A DNA stretch of 64,000 nt, taken from Pseudomonas sp. ATCC 13867 (lineage in GTDB: Bacteria > Pseudomonadota > Gammaproteobacteria > Pseudomonadales > Pseudomonadaceae). Of this stretch, positions 17,465 to 27,739 are shown piece by piece. The DNA is taken from assembly GCF_000349845.1 (NCBI RefSeq), contig NC_020829.1, positions 2,115,001 to 2,179,000 on the forward strand, in the 5' to 3' direction. How positions within the stretch are numbered: the first letter of the stretch is position 1; every line of letters starts with the position of its first letter. The translations under genes and the position numbers were made by a program. The notes below the pieces were generated by a model that made no database searches, had not been told where the DNA came from, and saw only the letters and a program-made list of their open reading frames with translations.

Positions 17465-18073
17465 ATGAGTGGACACTCCAAGCATCTACCGGCCGATGAG
17501 CGGCGCGCGGCCACAGTCGAGGCGGTGGTCGACTTGGCCGCCGAGCAGAACCCCAGCGACATCACGACCACAGCCATCGCACAGCGTATGGGGCTGACCC
17601 AGGGGGCGCTGTTTCGTCACTTCCCGACCAAGGACGCCATCCTGCAGGCGGTGATGTCCTGGGTCACGGAACGCCTGCTGGCTCGGGTGGACAAGGCAGC
17701 AGAAGGCACTACGTCTCCGGTCGCAGCCCTTGAGGCGGTCTTCATGACGCATATCGACTTCGTGTCCGAGCACCCGGGTGTGCCGAGGATGCTCTTCGGC
17801 GAATTGCAGCGACCTGGAGAGACCCTGCCCAAGCGAATGGTGCAGACCTTGATTCAGCACTACGGCGAGCGGTTGCATCGCCTGCTCGAAGCCGGCAAGG
17901 CGCAGGGCGAACTGGATGCGGGACTGGATGTGGATGCCGCCGCCGTGTTGTTCATCGGCACGATCCAGGGACTGGTCATGCAGTCGCTGTTGGCGGGCAA
18001 GGTCTGTCGCATCCGCCGTGACGCACCAGCCGTGTTTGCCATCTATCGCCGTGGCATCGAAAGCAACACATGA
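17465..18073 (+). CDS. TetR family repressor (CecR/YbiH-like context)
   Basis: A 202-residue TetR regulator. The N-terminal helix-turn-helix lies at about residues 15-62, with ITTTAIAQRMGLTQGALFRHFPTKDAIL as the recognition part. The C-terminal ligand domain (about 75-195) includes FMTHIDFVSEHPGVPRMLF and AAAVLFIGTIQGLVMQSLL, which resembles the YbiH/CecR C-terminal type. The start at 17465 was chosen over an upstream frame without family similarity, and places the operator 20 bases before it. It heads an exporter operon, as cecR heads ybhGFSR in E. coli, and is expected to release its operator when bound by a transported compound. Confidence 0.88.
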   Translation: MSGHSKHLPADERRAATVEAVVDLAAEQNPSDITTTAIAQRMGLTQGALFRHFPTKDAILQAVMSWVTERLLARVDKAAEGTTSPVAALEAVFMTHIDFVSEHPGVPRMLFGELQRPGETLPKRMVQTLIQHYGERLHRLLEAGKAQGELDAGLDVDAAAVLFIGTIQGLVMQSLLAGKVCRIRRDAPAVFAIYRRGIESNT

Positions 18074-18140
18074 AACACCTGTCTTCTCCGCAAGCGCGAC
18101 TGCGACCTCCAAACCCTTCCACAAATCGGGAGCAACGAAC

Positions 18141-18560
18141 ATGACGGCACACAGCGAACGCGCGATCTGGATGCGCGTGGTCTCCTTGATTGCGATCGGT
18201 TTTGGCCTGATGACTATCAGGGAAGGCGGCGCAGTCCTGTTTGTCGACGGCGCCGCGCGCCAAGCCGCCGGCCACTATGTGCCTTTCGTGCTCTGGTTCA
18301 ATTTTCTTGCCGGGTTCGCCTACATCGTCGCCGGCGTCGGCTTGTGGATGCGCCGGCGCTGGGCCGCGTGGTTGGCGATTGTCATCACGGTGGCGACCGC
18401 GCTCGTGTTCCTGGCTTTCGGAGTGCATGTGGCTCTGGGTGGCGCCTGGGAGCGGCGCACGGTGGTCGCCATGACGCTGCGCACGTTGGTGTGGGCTGGC
18501 ATAGCGGCCATAGCCTGGCGCCGGTCAGCGGCGAATGCGCCGGTCGCACGCGAGCACTGA
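18141..18560 (+). CDS. Small inner-membrane protein, four helices
   Basis: A 139-residue protein with about four hydrophobic segments (VVSLIAIGFGLMTIREGGAV, FVLWFNFLAGFAYIVAGVGL, LAIVITVATALVFLAFGVHV and a last one at TLRTLVWAGIAAIAW). Basic residues at WMRRRWAAW suggest an internal loop. I do not recognise a characterised family. Position between the TetR gene and the exporter genes, same strand, suggests an accessory membrane part of the same transcript. The ATG at 18141 has GGGAGCAACGAAC upstream. Confidence 0.75.
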   Translation: MTAHSERAIWMRVVSLIAIGFGLMTIREGGAVLFVDGAARQAAGHYVPFVLWFNFLAGFAYIVAGVGLWMRRRWAAWLAIVITVATALVFLAFGVHVALGGAWERRTVVAMTLRTLVWAGIAAIAWRRSAANAPVAREH

Positions 18561-18587
18561 GCACCTTTATCCAGCGGAAACCCATCG

Positions 18588-19628
18588 ATGAAAACTCCAA
18601 ACCTCCTTTCCAGAAAAACCCGTTGGGTCGTGATCGCCGTTGTCGTGCTCGCTCTTGGCGGCGCACTGGCGTTCTGGCTGTCGCGCGACCATGGACAACA
18701 AGATGCATTGCGCCTCTACGGCAACGTCGACATCCGCGAGGTGCAACTGGCCTTCCGTCAGCCCGGGCGCGTGATGCAAATGGCTTTCGATGAGGGCGAT
18801 GCCGTCAGTGCCGGTGCGCGGCTGGCGACGCTCGACGCGCAGCCGTATCGGGAAGCCCTTGCGGCAGCGCAGGCCCAGGTGCAAGTGGCGCAGGCGGAAC
18901 TGGCCAAGCTTCGCCGCGGTCTGCGACCGCAGGAAATCACCCAGGCGCGCGAGGCCCTCAGGCAGGCCCAGGCGCTCGCCACCGAAACCGAGCGCAATTT
19001 CAAACGCCAGAGTGGCCTGCTGGCATCGGGCGCCAGCAGCCAGCGTACGGTCGATGCCGCCCGCACGGCGCGAGACCAGGCAGCCGCTGGCGTCGAAGCA
19101 GCGAAGGCGGCCCTGTCGCAAGCATCCGAAGGTTTCCGCAAGGAAGACATCGCCGCGGCAGAAGCTCGCCTTGCGGCCGCACAGGCCGCCGCAGCGCAAG
19201 CCACGACAGCCTTGGCGGACACCGAGTTGATGGCGCCCAGTAGCGGAACCGTCATCGCACGGGTGCGCGAGCCCGGCAGCATGGTTGCAAGCCAGAGCGC
19301 GGTCTACAGCCTGAGCCTGGACAAGCCAGTTTACGTGCGCGCCTACGTGGGCGAGTCGGACTTGGGACGCATCGCGCCCGGTACTGTGGTACGCGTCAAA
19401 AGCGATTCATCAGAGAAGGTCTATCGCGGCCAGATCGGCTTCATCTCGCCACGCGCCGAGTTCACCCCCAAGACGGTGGAAACGACGGATTTGCGCACGG
19501 ATCTGGTGTACCGCCTGCGCATCGTCATCGACGAAGCCGACAGCGACAGTGCCTTGCGGCAGGGCATGCCGGTGACGATATCGGTCGATGCCAAACCAGG
19601 CCTCAGCGGGCGCGTGGGGGAACGTTAA
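18588..19628 (+). CDS. HlyD-type membrane fusion protein (YbhG-like)
   Basis: A 346-residue periplasmic adaptor. It has an N-terminal membrane anchor (about residues 12-32, WVVIAVVVLALGGALAFWL) and a lipoyl half-motif LYGNVDIREVQLAFRQPGRV. A long alpha-helical hairpin of Ala/Gln-rich coiled coil follows (about 80-215, with QAQVQVAQAELAKLR), then the second lipoyl half and beta domains (ELMAPSSGTVIARVREPGS). It should bridge the ABC permeases and the outer-membrane factor encoded downstream. Similar to E. coli YbhG/YhiI by architecture. The ABC ATPase gene starts 2 bases after its stop. Confidence 0.9.
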   Translation: MKTPNLLSRKTRWVVIAVVVLALGGALAFWLSRDHGQQDALRLYGNVDIREVQLAFRQPGRVMQMAFDEGDAVSAGARLATLDAQPYREALAAAQAQVQVAQAELAKLRRGLRPQEITQAREALRQAQALATETERNFKRQSGLLASGASSQRTVDAARTARDQAAAGVEAAKAALSQASEGFRKEDIAAAEARLAAAQAAAAQATTALADTELMAPSSGTVIARVREPGSMVASQSAVYSLSLDKPVYVRAYVGESDLGRIAPGTVVRVKSDSSEKVYRGQIGFISPRAEFTPKTVETTDLRTDLVYRLRIVIDEADSDSALRQGMPVTISVDAKPGLSGRVGER

Positions 19629-19629
19629 G

Positions 19630-21398
<1,769 letters not shown>

Positions 21399-21402
<4 letters not shown>

Positions 21403-22568
21403 GCGCCGCTGCACCTCACAAGGACGCGGGTGGTTCGATGCAGGCCGACTTGCGCCGCTTTGACCTGCGACGCCTCATCGCCCTGGTCACCAAGGAAAGC
21501 TACCAGGCGCTGCGCGATCCCTCGACGCTGCTGATCGCGTTCGTGCTGCCGGTGGTATTGCTGCTGCTGTTCGCCTATGCGGTGTCGCTGGATGCGAAGG
21601 ATGTCCGTGTCGGCGTGGTCCTGGAGTCGCCCGGCGCATCGGCACAGTCGCTGGCCGCAGCGTTTTCGGGCACCCGCTTCCTGGATACGCACTTCGCTCA
21701 TGACCGACGCGAAGTGGCCGACCAACTGGTCTCAGGCGACCTGCGCGGCTACGTGGTGATCCCGCAGGATTTCGAGCAGCGCCTGGCCCTCCGTGGCAGC
21801 GAGCCGCTGGTGCAGATCGTCACCGATGGCTCCTACCCCAATACCGCCAACTACGTCGAGAACTACGCCCGTGGCGTGGTCCAGTCGTGGCGTGCCGGGC
21901 TGGACGTCGGAGCACCAGCGCAGTCCGTCATGCTGGAGCCGCGCTACTGGTTCAACCCCGAGCTGGAAAGCCGACGCGCACTGATTCCCGGCGCCATCGC
22001 CATCGTCATGACCATCATCGGCACCATGCTGACTGCACTGGTGGTGGCGCGTGAATGGGAGCGCGGCACCATGGAGGCAGTGCTGTCCACGCCGGCCTCG
22101 GTGGCTGAAATCCTGGTCGGCAAGCTGCTGCCGTACTTCGCGCTCGGCATGCTGTCCACGCTGGGCGCAGCGGCGCTGGCGGTGTTCGTGTTCGGCGTCC
22201 CGATGCGCGGCTCCTTGCTGTCCCTGTTGCTCTTGTCGGCGGTGTTCATGGTGCCGGCGCTGGGTCAGGGTCTGCTGATCTCGTCGCTGGCACGTAACCA
22301 GTTCCTGGCCGCGCAGATCGCGCTGTTCACGGGCTTCCTGCCGGCCTTCATGTTGTCGGGCTTTCTGTACGAGATCGACGCCATGCCGGCACCGATCCGC
22401 GCCATCACCTTGGTGGTTCCGGCGCGCTACTTCGTCGATTCGCTGAAGACGGTGTTCCTGGCCGGCGACATCTGGGCCCTGTTCCTGCCCAACCTCGCCG
22501 CCATGGCGGCGATCGGGGTGCTGTTCTTCGTGATCGCCAAGCGCGCCACGCGCAAGAACCTGGAGTGA
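21399..22568 (+). CDS. ABC-2 type permease (YbhS-like)
   Basis: A 389-residue ABC-2 permease. The N-terminal membrane segment (STLLIAFVLPVVLLLLFAYAV, about residues 43-63) is followed by a large periplasmic domain (about 65-190). Five further membrane helices follow (about 195-375), including the hallmark EWERGTMEAVLSTPASVAEILVGK between helices. The ATG overlaps the ATPase stop (ATGA). It forms a heterodimer with the next gene by analogy to YbhS/YbhR. Substrate unknown; E. coli YbhFSR has been linked to drug and cation export. Confidence 0.9.
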
Positions 22569-22572
22569 CGCG

Positions 22573-23691
22573 ATGTTGACTTCCGCATTCTCGTTCACCC
22601 GCCTGCGCGCCCAGTTCATCAAGGAAGTGCTCAGCGTCCTGCGTGACCCGCGCAGCCGCATGGTGGTGTTCGTGCCGCCGATCCTGCAGTTGCTGGTGTT
22701 CGCCTTTGCCGCGACGCTGGAAGTGCGCAACGTCGATATCGCCGTCTACGATCAGGATGCGGGGCGGTGGTCGCACGAGTTGGTACAGCGCCTGGACAGC
22801 GCCCGCTTCATCACCCGCGTGCGGCATGTCGACAGCCAGCAGCAGCTCCACGAGCTGATCGACCGTGGCGAGGTGATCGCCGCGCTCGCCATTCCCGTGG
22901 ATTTCTCGCGCTCCATCGCCGCCGGCGAAAGTGGCCGCGCGCAGGTACTGGTCGATGGCCGGCGCAGCAACTCCGGGCAGATCACCGTGGCCTATCTGTC
23001 CACCATCGCCGCCGATGTCGGCGCCGAGGTCGTTCCCGACGCCCAGGCACCAACGCCCGTGGTCGTGCGCCACTGGTTCAACCCGAATCTGGTCTACCGC
23101 TGGTTCATCGTGCCCGGCCTCACGGGCATCCTGGCGCTGTTCAGCGCGCTGCTCATCACCTCGCTGTCGATCGCGCGCGAACGTGAACTCGGCACCTTCG
23201 ACCAGTTGCTGGTATCGCCCACCTCGACGCCCGAGATCATCATTTCCAAGTCACTGCCGGCACTCGCAATTGGCACCGCGCTGGGCCTGTTCATGATCAG
23301 CGCGGGCGTATTCCTGTTCGGCATCCCGTTTACGGGCTCGTTTGCGCTCCTGCTCGCTAGTCTGGTGCTGTTCATCCTGTCGGTGGTCGGCATCGGTCTG
23401 ATGATTTCCGCGGTCAGCATGACGCAGCAGCAGGCCATCCTGGGGGCGTTCGCCATCGGCGTGCCGGCGGTTCTGATGTCCGGTTTCGCCACGCCGGTTG
23501 AAAACATGCCCGTCGTCCTGCAATGGCTGGCCCAGGCCATTCCGCTGACCCACTTCCTCATCATCGTCGAAGGCAGCTTTCTCAAGGCCATGCCGCCCGG
23601 CGACATTCTCGCCAGCCTGTGGCCGCTGGCGGTCATCGCCCTAGCCACGCTGACGATGGCCACCGTATTCGTCCGAGGACGCCTGCAATGA
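22573..23691 (+). CDS. ABC-2 type permease (YbhR-like)
   Basis: A 372-residue ABC-2 permease with the same plan as its upstream partner. The first membrane helix is at about residues 28-48 (MVVFVPPILQLLVFAFAATL). A periplasmic domain (50-175) follows, then the conserved ARERELGTFDQLLVSPTSTPEIIISK, and C-terminal helices end in VVLQWLAQAIPLTHFLIIVEG. It starts 4 bases after the previous gene and overlaps the outer-membrane factor gene (ATGA). The pair forms the translocation pore. Confidence 0.9.
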   Translation: MLTSAFSFTRLRAQFIKEVLSVLRDPRSRMVVFVPPILQLLVFAFAATLEVRNVDIAVYDQDAGRWSHELVQRLDSARFITRVRHVDSQQQLHELIDRGEVIAALAIPVDFSRSIAAGESGRAQVLVDGRRSNSGQITVAYLSTIAADVGAEVVPDAQAPTPVVVRHWFNPNLVYRWFIVPGLTGILALFSALLITSLSIARERELGTFDQLLVSPTSTPEIIISKSLPALAIGTALGLFMISAGVFLFGIPFTGSFALLLASLVLFILSVVGIGLMISAVSMTQQQAILGAFAIGVPAVLMSGFATPVENMPVVLQWLAQAIPLTHFLIIVEGSFLKAMPPGDILASLWPLAVIALATLTMATVFVRGRLQ

Positions 23692-25226
23692 AATCCAAGC
23701 CCTGCACTCCCTTTCTTCGCGCTACCATCACCGGCCTGACCCCTGGGCGCGCGCGTCCGCTCGCGCTGGCCTTGTCCTGCGTGCTGCTGACCGCCTGCGC
23801 AAGCGTGGGCCCTGACTACCGCGAGCCGCCGCCGGTCGACGTCGGCAGCGGCTGGAGCTTGCCGTTGGCAAGCGAATCCCAGTCCACAGACTTGAGCCAA
23901 TGGTGGTCTGCACTGGACGATCCCATCCTCGATCGCCTGATGGCCACGGCGCTGGCACAGAACCTGGATCTGCGCCAGGCTGCGGCACGCATCGATGAGG
24001 CACGCGCCCTGCGCGATCGTGTGGCCGGCGAGGCATTGCCCACCGCCGCCGCTGGCGCGAGCGTCAACCGGCGCCGTCAAAGCGAGAACGGACCCCTGCC
24101 CGTAGGCTCCATCCCCGGTCTTGACGCCACGCAGACCATCTACGACGCGGGCTTCGACGCGGCCTGGGAGGCCGACTTGTTCGGGGCCAGGCGGCGCGCC
24201 CTGGAGGGCGCCAGCGCTCGCCTGCAGGCGACCGAAGCCGATGCACAGGGAGTACGCATGCGCATCGTGGCCGAGGTCGCGCGCACCTGGTTCACCGCCG
24301 TCGGCGCCCGCTACGAGTTGCACGCACAACAGGCCACACTGGATACGCTGCAGCAAACCTTGGAATTGGTGCGCCTGCGGCATGCGCTGGGCGACGCGTC
24401 GGCCGCCGACGTGGAGGCGGCGTACGCCCAATGGACAGCAGTCAACGCGCTCATCCCGGATATCCAGGTGCGTCAGCGCGCCGCAGTGCTCGGCCTGGGC
24501 GTGCTGCTGGGCGCGCCGCCGGAGCGGGAGCTGGCACTGCTGGATGGCCCCTTGACGCCGAGCACGCTGCGGGCGCTGCCGGTGGGCGAGCGCGCAGAGA
24601 TGCTGCGCCGGCGCCCGGACGTGCTGGCTGCGGAACGTCGCCTGGCAGCGAGTTCCGCCGACATCGGCGTGGCCACGGCCGAACTGTTCCCCAAACTCTC
24701 CATCGGTATCGGCGGCGGGTTCCAAGCGCTCAGCACGGGCGATTGGTTCGATGCATCCAGCTCGCGTTTTTCCATCCTGCCGCTGATTTCCTGGCGCCTG
24801 TTCGACGGCGGCCGTGTGCGCGCCGAAATTCGGGCACGCGAGGCGGCCGAGCGGCAGGCCGCGCTGGCCTATGAGCAGGCGGTGCTGACGGCGCTGGGCG
24901 ACGCCGAGCGCGCGCTGGGCGACTACCACGGCGGGCTAGACACGCTTGAGCGCCGCGGTATGGCACTGGATGCCGCGCGCACCAGCTACGGCCACGCCAA
25001 GGCGCGCTATGCGGCAGGCGACATTGCGCTGGTCGAACTGCTGGCTGCCCAGCGCAGCCTGCACGAGGCCGAAACCGCAGCCGCACGCGCGCATACCAAC
25101 GCCGCCGTGCAACTGGTGGCGCTGTACAAGGCCCTTGGTGGCGGCTGGGACGTATCCACGACGGCATCGACCGCAACCCATCCGCAGCGGGGCGCTGCCG
25201 CCACCGTCGCGTTTTCAAGCCGTTGA
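23688..25226 (+). CDS. Outer-membrane efflux lipoprotein, NodT/OprM type
   Basis: A 512-residue RND-type outer-membrane factor. A signal with lipobox (LALSCVLLTAC, Cys about residue 38) is followed by the family start SVGPDYREPPPVD. The two OEP repeats form the trimeric TolC-like tunnel: helices with QNLDLRQAAARIDEARALRD, and later DVLAAERRLAASSADIGVATAELFPKLSIG. The start at 23688 gives the lipoprotein signal and overlaps the permease stop. Having its own outer-membrane factor makes the cargo a complete tripartite exporter, unlike the E. coli ybh operon, which borrows TolC. Confidence 0.9.
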   Translation: MKSKPCTPFLRATITGLTPGRARPLALALSCVLLTACASVGPDYREPPPVDVGSGWSLPLASESQSTDLSQWWSALDDPILDRLMATALAQNLDLRQAAARIDEARALRDRVAGEALPTAAAGASVNRRRQSENGPLPVGSIPGLDATQTIYDAGFDAAWEADLFGARRRALEGASARLQATEADAQGVRMRIVAEVARTWFTAVGARYELHAQQATLDTLQQTLELVRLRHALGDASAADVEAAYAQWTAVNALIPDIQVRQRAAVLGLGVLLGAPPERELALLDGPLTPSTLRALPVGERAEMLRRRPDVLAAERRLAASSADIGVATAELFPKLSIGIGGGFQALSTGDWFDASSSRFSILPLISWRLFDGGRVRAEIRAREAAERQAALAYEQAVLTALGDAERALGDYHGGLDTLERRGMALDAARTSYGHAKARYAAGDIALVELLAAQRSLHEAETAAARAHTNAAVQLVALYKALGGGWDVSTTASTATHPQRGAAATVAFSSR

Positions 25227-25246
25227 CTCAACACAAGGAGACCGTC

Positions 25247-25456
25247 ATGCAAATCAACGTTGGAAGTCTCGACCGCATTGTCCGCATCGTCGTCGGACTG
25301 GTTCTGCTCAGCCTCCCGCTGTGGCTGGATTCATCCTGGCGTTGGCTGGGACTCATTGGATTCATGCCGCTCATCACCGGCCTGGCTGGCCGCTGTCCGG
25401 GCTACCGTCTGCTTGGCCTGAGCACTTGCCCGATACAAAAGAAAAAACCGGAGTGA
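25247..25456 (+). CDS. DUF2892 small membrane protein
   Basis: A 69-residue protein with the DUF2892 (YgaP C-terminal-like) pattern: an amphipathic N-terminus MQINVGSLDRIVRIVVGLVL, two hydrophobic helices, and the conserved LAGRCPGYRLLGLSTCP with two cysteines. Such proteins sit in the inner membrane; some are fused to rhodanese domains, which hints at sulfur or thiol chemistry. The start at 25247 has AAGGAG 8 bases upstream; an upstream in-frame start lies inside the preceding gene. It belongs to the same transcript as the metallo-hydrolase gene 7 bases downstream. Confidence 0.88.
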   Translation: MQINVGSLDRIVRIVVGLVLLSLPLWLDSSWRWLGLIGFMPLITGLAGRCPGYRLLGLSTCPIQKKKPE

Positions 25457-25463
25457 GCATCCC

Positions 25464-26873
25464 ATGAAACTGCATTTTCTGGGCGCTGCGCGCGAAGTCA
25501 CCGGGTCGTGTTTCTTGGTGGAAGCGCTCAACGTACGCTTCCTGGTGGATTGCGGCATGGTTCAGGGCGGCCGCACGGCGGCGGCGCGCAACCATGGGCC
25601 ATTCCCGTTCGACCCGGCGTCGATTGATTTCGTGCTCCTGACCCATGCCCATATCGACCATAGTGGGCTATTGCCCAAACTCACGCGCGCCGGGTTCAAG
25701 GGGGCCATCTACGCCACTCCCGCCACGGTTGATCTGCTGGGCGTGATGCTGCCCGACAGTGCCCACATCCAGGAGAGCGATGCAAAACGCAATGCGCAGC
25801 GACTCCGCGGAAAGGACGCACTGCCGCCGCTGTATACGCTGCAGGATGCCAGCGACTGCTTGCAGCAGGTGCGAGGCATCGAATACGACCGGGAGTTCGC
25901 GCCCCGCGTCGGGGTGCGCGCCCGATTCCGCGATGCCGGGCACATTCTTGGGTCGGCCATCATCGAGGTCTGGGTCACCGAACATGGCGACCCGACAAAG
26001 CTCGTTTTCAGTGGCGACCTCGGCCAGCCGGGGCGCCCGATACTGCGCGACCCGACAACCATCGAGGACGCCGACATCCTCGTCATCGAGTCCACCTACG
26101 GCAACCGCCAGCACAAGGATTTCTCGGCGACCGAAGAGGAAATGATCGGCATCGTCGAAAAGACATTGTTCGAACGCGGCGGCAATGTCATCGTGCCGGC
26201 CTTCGCGGTCGGCCGAACCCAGGAAATCCTTTATCACCTGCACCGACTCACCTGCGAGGGGCGGCTGCGGCAACCGAAGGTATTCGTCGATTCGCCGATG
26301 GCCACGCAGGCCACGCGCATCACGCGCGAGCATCTCGAACTGTTCGACGAACAGGCGAAGCGGTTGGCCGGCTGGCACGCGCGCGGCGAGAACCTCCCAT
26401 ACCTGAATTTCACAGCGAGCGCTGAGGAGTCCATGGCGCTGAACCGGATCCGCTCCGGGGCCATCATCATTTCTGCCAGCGGCATGTGCGATGCGGGACG
26501 CATCCGGCACCACCTGCGGCACAACTTGCCACGCCGCGAATGCAGCATCTTGTTTCCCGGTTTCCAGGCGCAGGGGACGCTTGGCCGGCGCCTGATCGAG
26601 GGGGCCGAACGCGTGCGCATCTTCGGTGAGGACATTCCGGTACGTGCTGCGATCCACAGCGTGGATGGCCTCTCGGCGCATGCCGACCAAAAGGCGTTGC
26701 TGGATTGGGCTCGGGGTTTTATTCACCCCCCGGCGCAAACCTTCGTGGTGCATGGGGAACTGTCCGCCGCCCAGACCTTCGCCGAACTCTTGCAACAGCA
26801 ACTCGGCTGGCAGGTCACGGTGCCCGAGCATGGTCATGCGCTGCGCTGGCCGGACTTTCTGGCGCGCGAGTGA
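25464..26873 (+). CDS. MBL-fold beta-CASP metallo-hydrolase (RNA-processing type)
   Basis: A 469-residue protein with a metallo-beta-lactamase fold plus beta-CASP domain. The metal motif THAHIDHSG is at residues 60-68. DAGHILGSA (about 152-160), FSGDLG (about 178-183) and the beta-CASP region with VPAFAVGRTQEILYHL and ISASGMCDAGRIRHHL follow. Near the end are DGLSAHADQKALLDW and the final HGE metal ligand. This is the bacterial CPSF73/Ysh1-like group, expected to be a zinc-dependent nuclease on RNA. All metal ligands are present. The stop overlaps the LOG gene start, showing co-translation. Confidence 0.92.
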   Translation: MKLHFLGAAREVTGSCFLVEALNVRFLVDCGMVQGGRTAAARNHGPFPFDPASIDFVLLTHAHIDHSGLLPKLTRAGFKGAIYATPATVDLLGVMLPDSAHIQESDAKRNAQRLRGKDALPPLYTLQDASDCLQQVRGIEYDREFAPRVGVRARFRDAGHILGSAIIEVWVTEHGDPTKLVFSGDLGQPGRPILRDPTTIEDADILVIESTYGNRQHKDFSATEEEMIGIVEKTLFERGGNVIVPAFAVGRTQEILYHLHRLTCEGRLRQPKVFVDSPMATQATRITREHLELFDEQAKRLAGWHARGENLPYLNFTASAEESMALNRIRSGAIIISASGMCDAGRIRHHLRHNLPRRECSILFPGFQAQGTLGRRLIEGAERVRIFGEDIPVRAAIHSVDGLSAHADQKALLDWARGFIHPPAQTFVVHGELSAAQTFAELLQQQLGWQVTVPEHGHALRWPDFLARE

Positions 26874-27739
26874 TGAAGCCCGCCGAAGATCTCGATGAAC
26901 GCCTGCGCGCCATCCGCGAGTCGCCAACGTACCGTCTTGCGTACGAAGACATCGAGCTGCTTGGCCAGGAAGAACTGCGGCCGCTGCGACTGCAGCTCGA
27001 ACTGCTCAAGCCTGACCGCATCCTGCACGAGCAAGGCATTCGCTCGACGGTAGTGGTCTTCGGCAGCGCACGCGTGAGCGATGCCGAGACGGCAGAAGCC
27101 CGTCTTGGCGCGCTGGAGCGTCAGGCGCGCGTCACTCCGGAGGATGTCGGGCTGAGGCAAGAGCTTGCCCGAGCCAATCGCCGGGTCGAACAGGCACGCC
27201 ACTACGAGCAAGCGCGGCGTTTCTCGGGCCTTATTTCGGCGCGTTTCCAGCAGCAAAACCGCCGTGATTTCGTCGTCGTCACCGGGGGTGGGCCCGGCAT
27301 CATGGAGGCCGCCAACCGCGGTGCTTTCGAGGTCGGCGCACGTTCGATTGGCCTCAACATCACGCTGCCCCACGAACAGGCACCCAACCCCTACATGTGC
27401 CCAAATTTGGCGTTCCGATTCCACTATTTCGCGCTGCGCAAGATGCACTTCTTGTTGCACGCCAAGGGCTTGGTGGCCTTCCCCGGTGGCTATGGAACGC
27501 TCGATGAGCTGTTCGAGGTGCTCACCTTGATCCAGACCGAAAAGATGCAGCGTATCCCGGTGGTGCTGGTCGGCCGTGCATTCTGGCGTCGCGTAGTTGA
27601 TTTCGATCTTCTGCTCGACGAAGGCTATGTCTCTCCATCCGATCTGGACTTGTTCACCTGCGTAGACGAAGCCGAGGAAATCGTTAGTGCCCTCGAACGC
27701 TTTTACGTCAACAGGGCAGCAGGCGATGGGGCGACATGA
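26873..27739 (+). CDS. LOG family protein (nucleotide 5'-monophosphate hydrolase type)
   Basis: A 288-residue lysine-decarboxylase-like/LOG protein with a helical N-terminal extension of about 100 residues. The Rossmann core carries the motif GGGPGIMEAANRGA (138-151) and PGGYGTLDE (204-212). These are the active-site signatures of enzymes that release base from cytokinin ribotides or other nucleotide monophosphates. The longer, extended form is common in proteobacteria and its true substrate is often unknown. The ATG lies within the preceding stop codon and the gene overlaps the next, so three genes are translationally linked. Confidence 0.9.
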   Translation: MKPAEDLDERLRAIRESPTYRLAYEDIELLGQEELRPLRLQLELLKPDRILHEQGIRSTVVVFGSARVSDAETAEARLGALERQARVTPEDVGLRQELARANRRVEQARHYEQARRFSGLISARFQQQNRRDFVVVTGGGPGIMEAANRGAFEVGARSIGLNITLPHEQAPNPYMCPNLAFRFHYFALRKMHFLLHAKGLVAFPGGYGTLDELFEVLTLIQTEKMQRIPVVLVGRAFWRRVVDFDLLLDEGYVSPSDLDLFTCVDEAEEIVSALERFYVNRAAGDGAT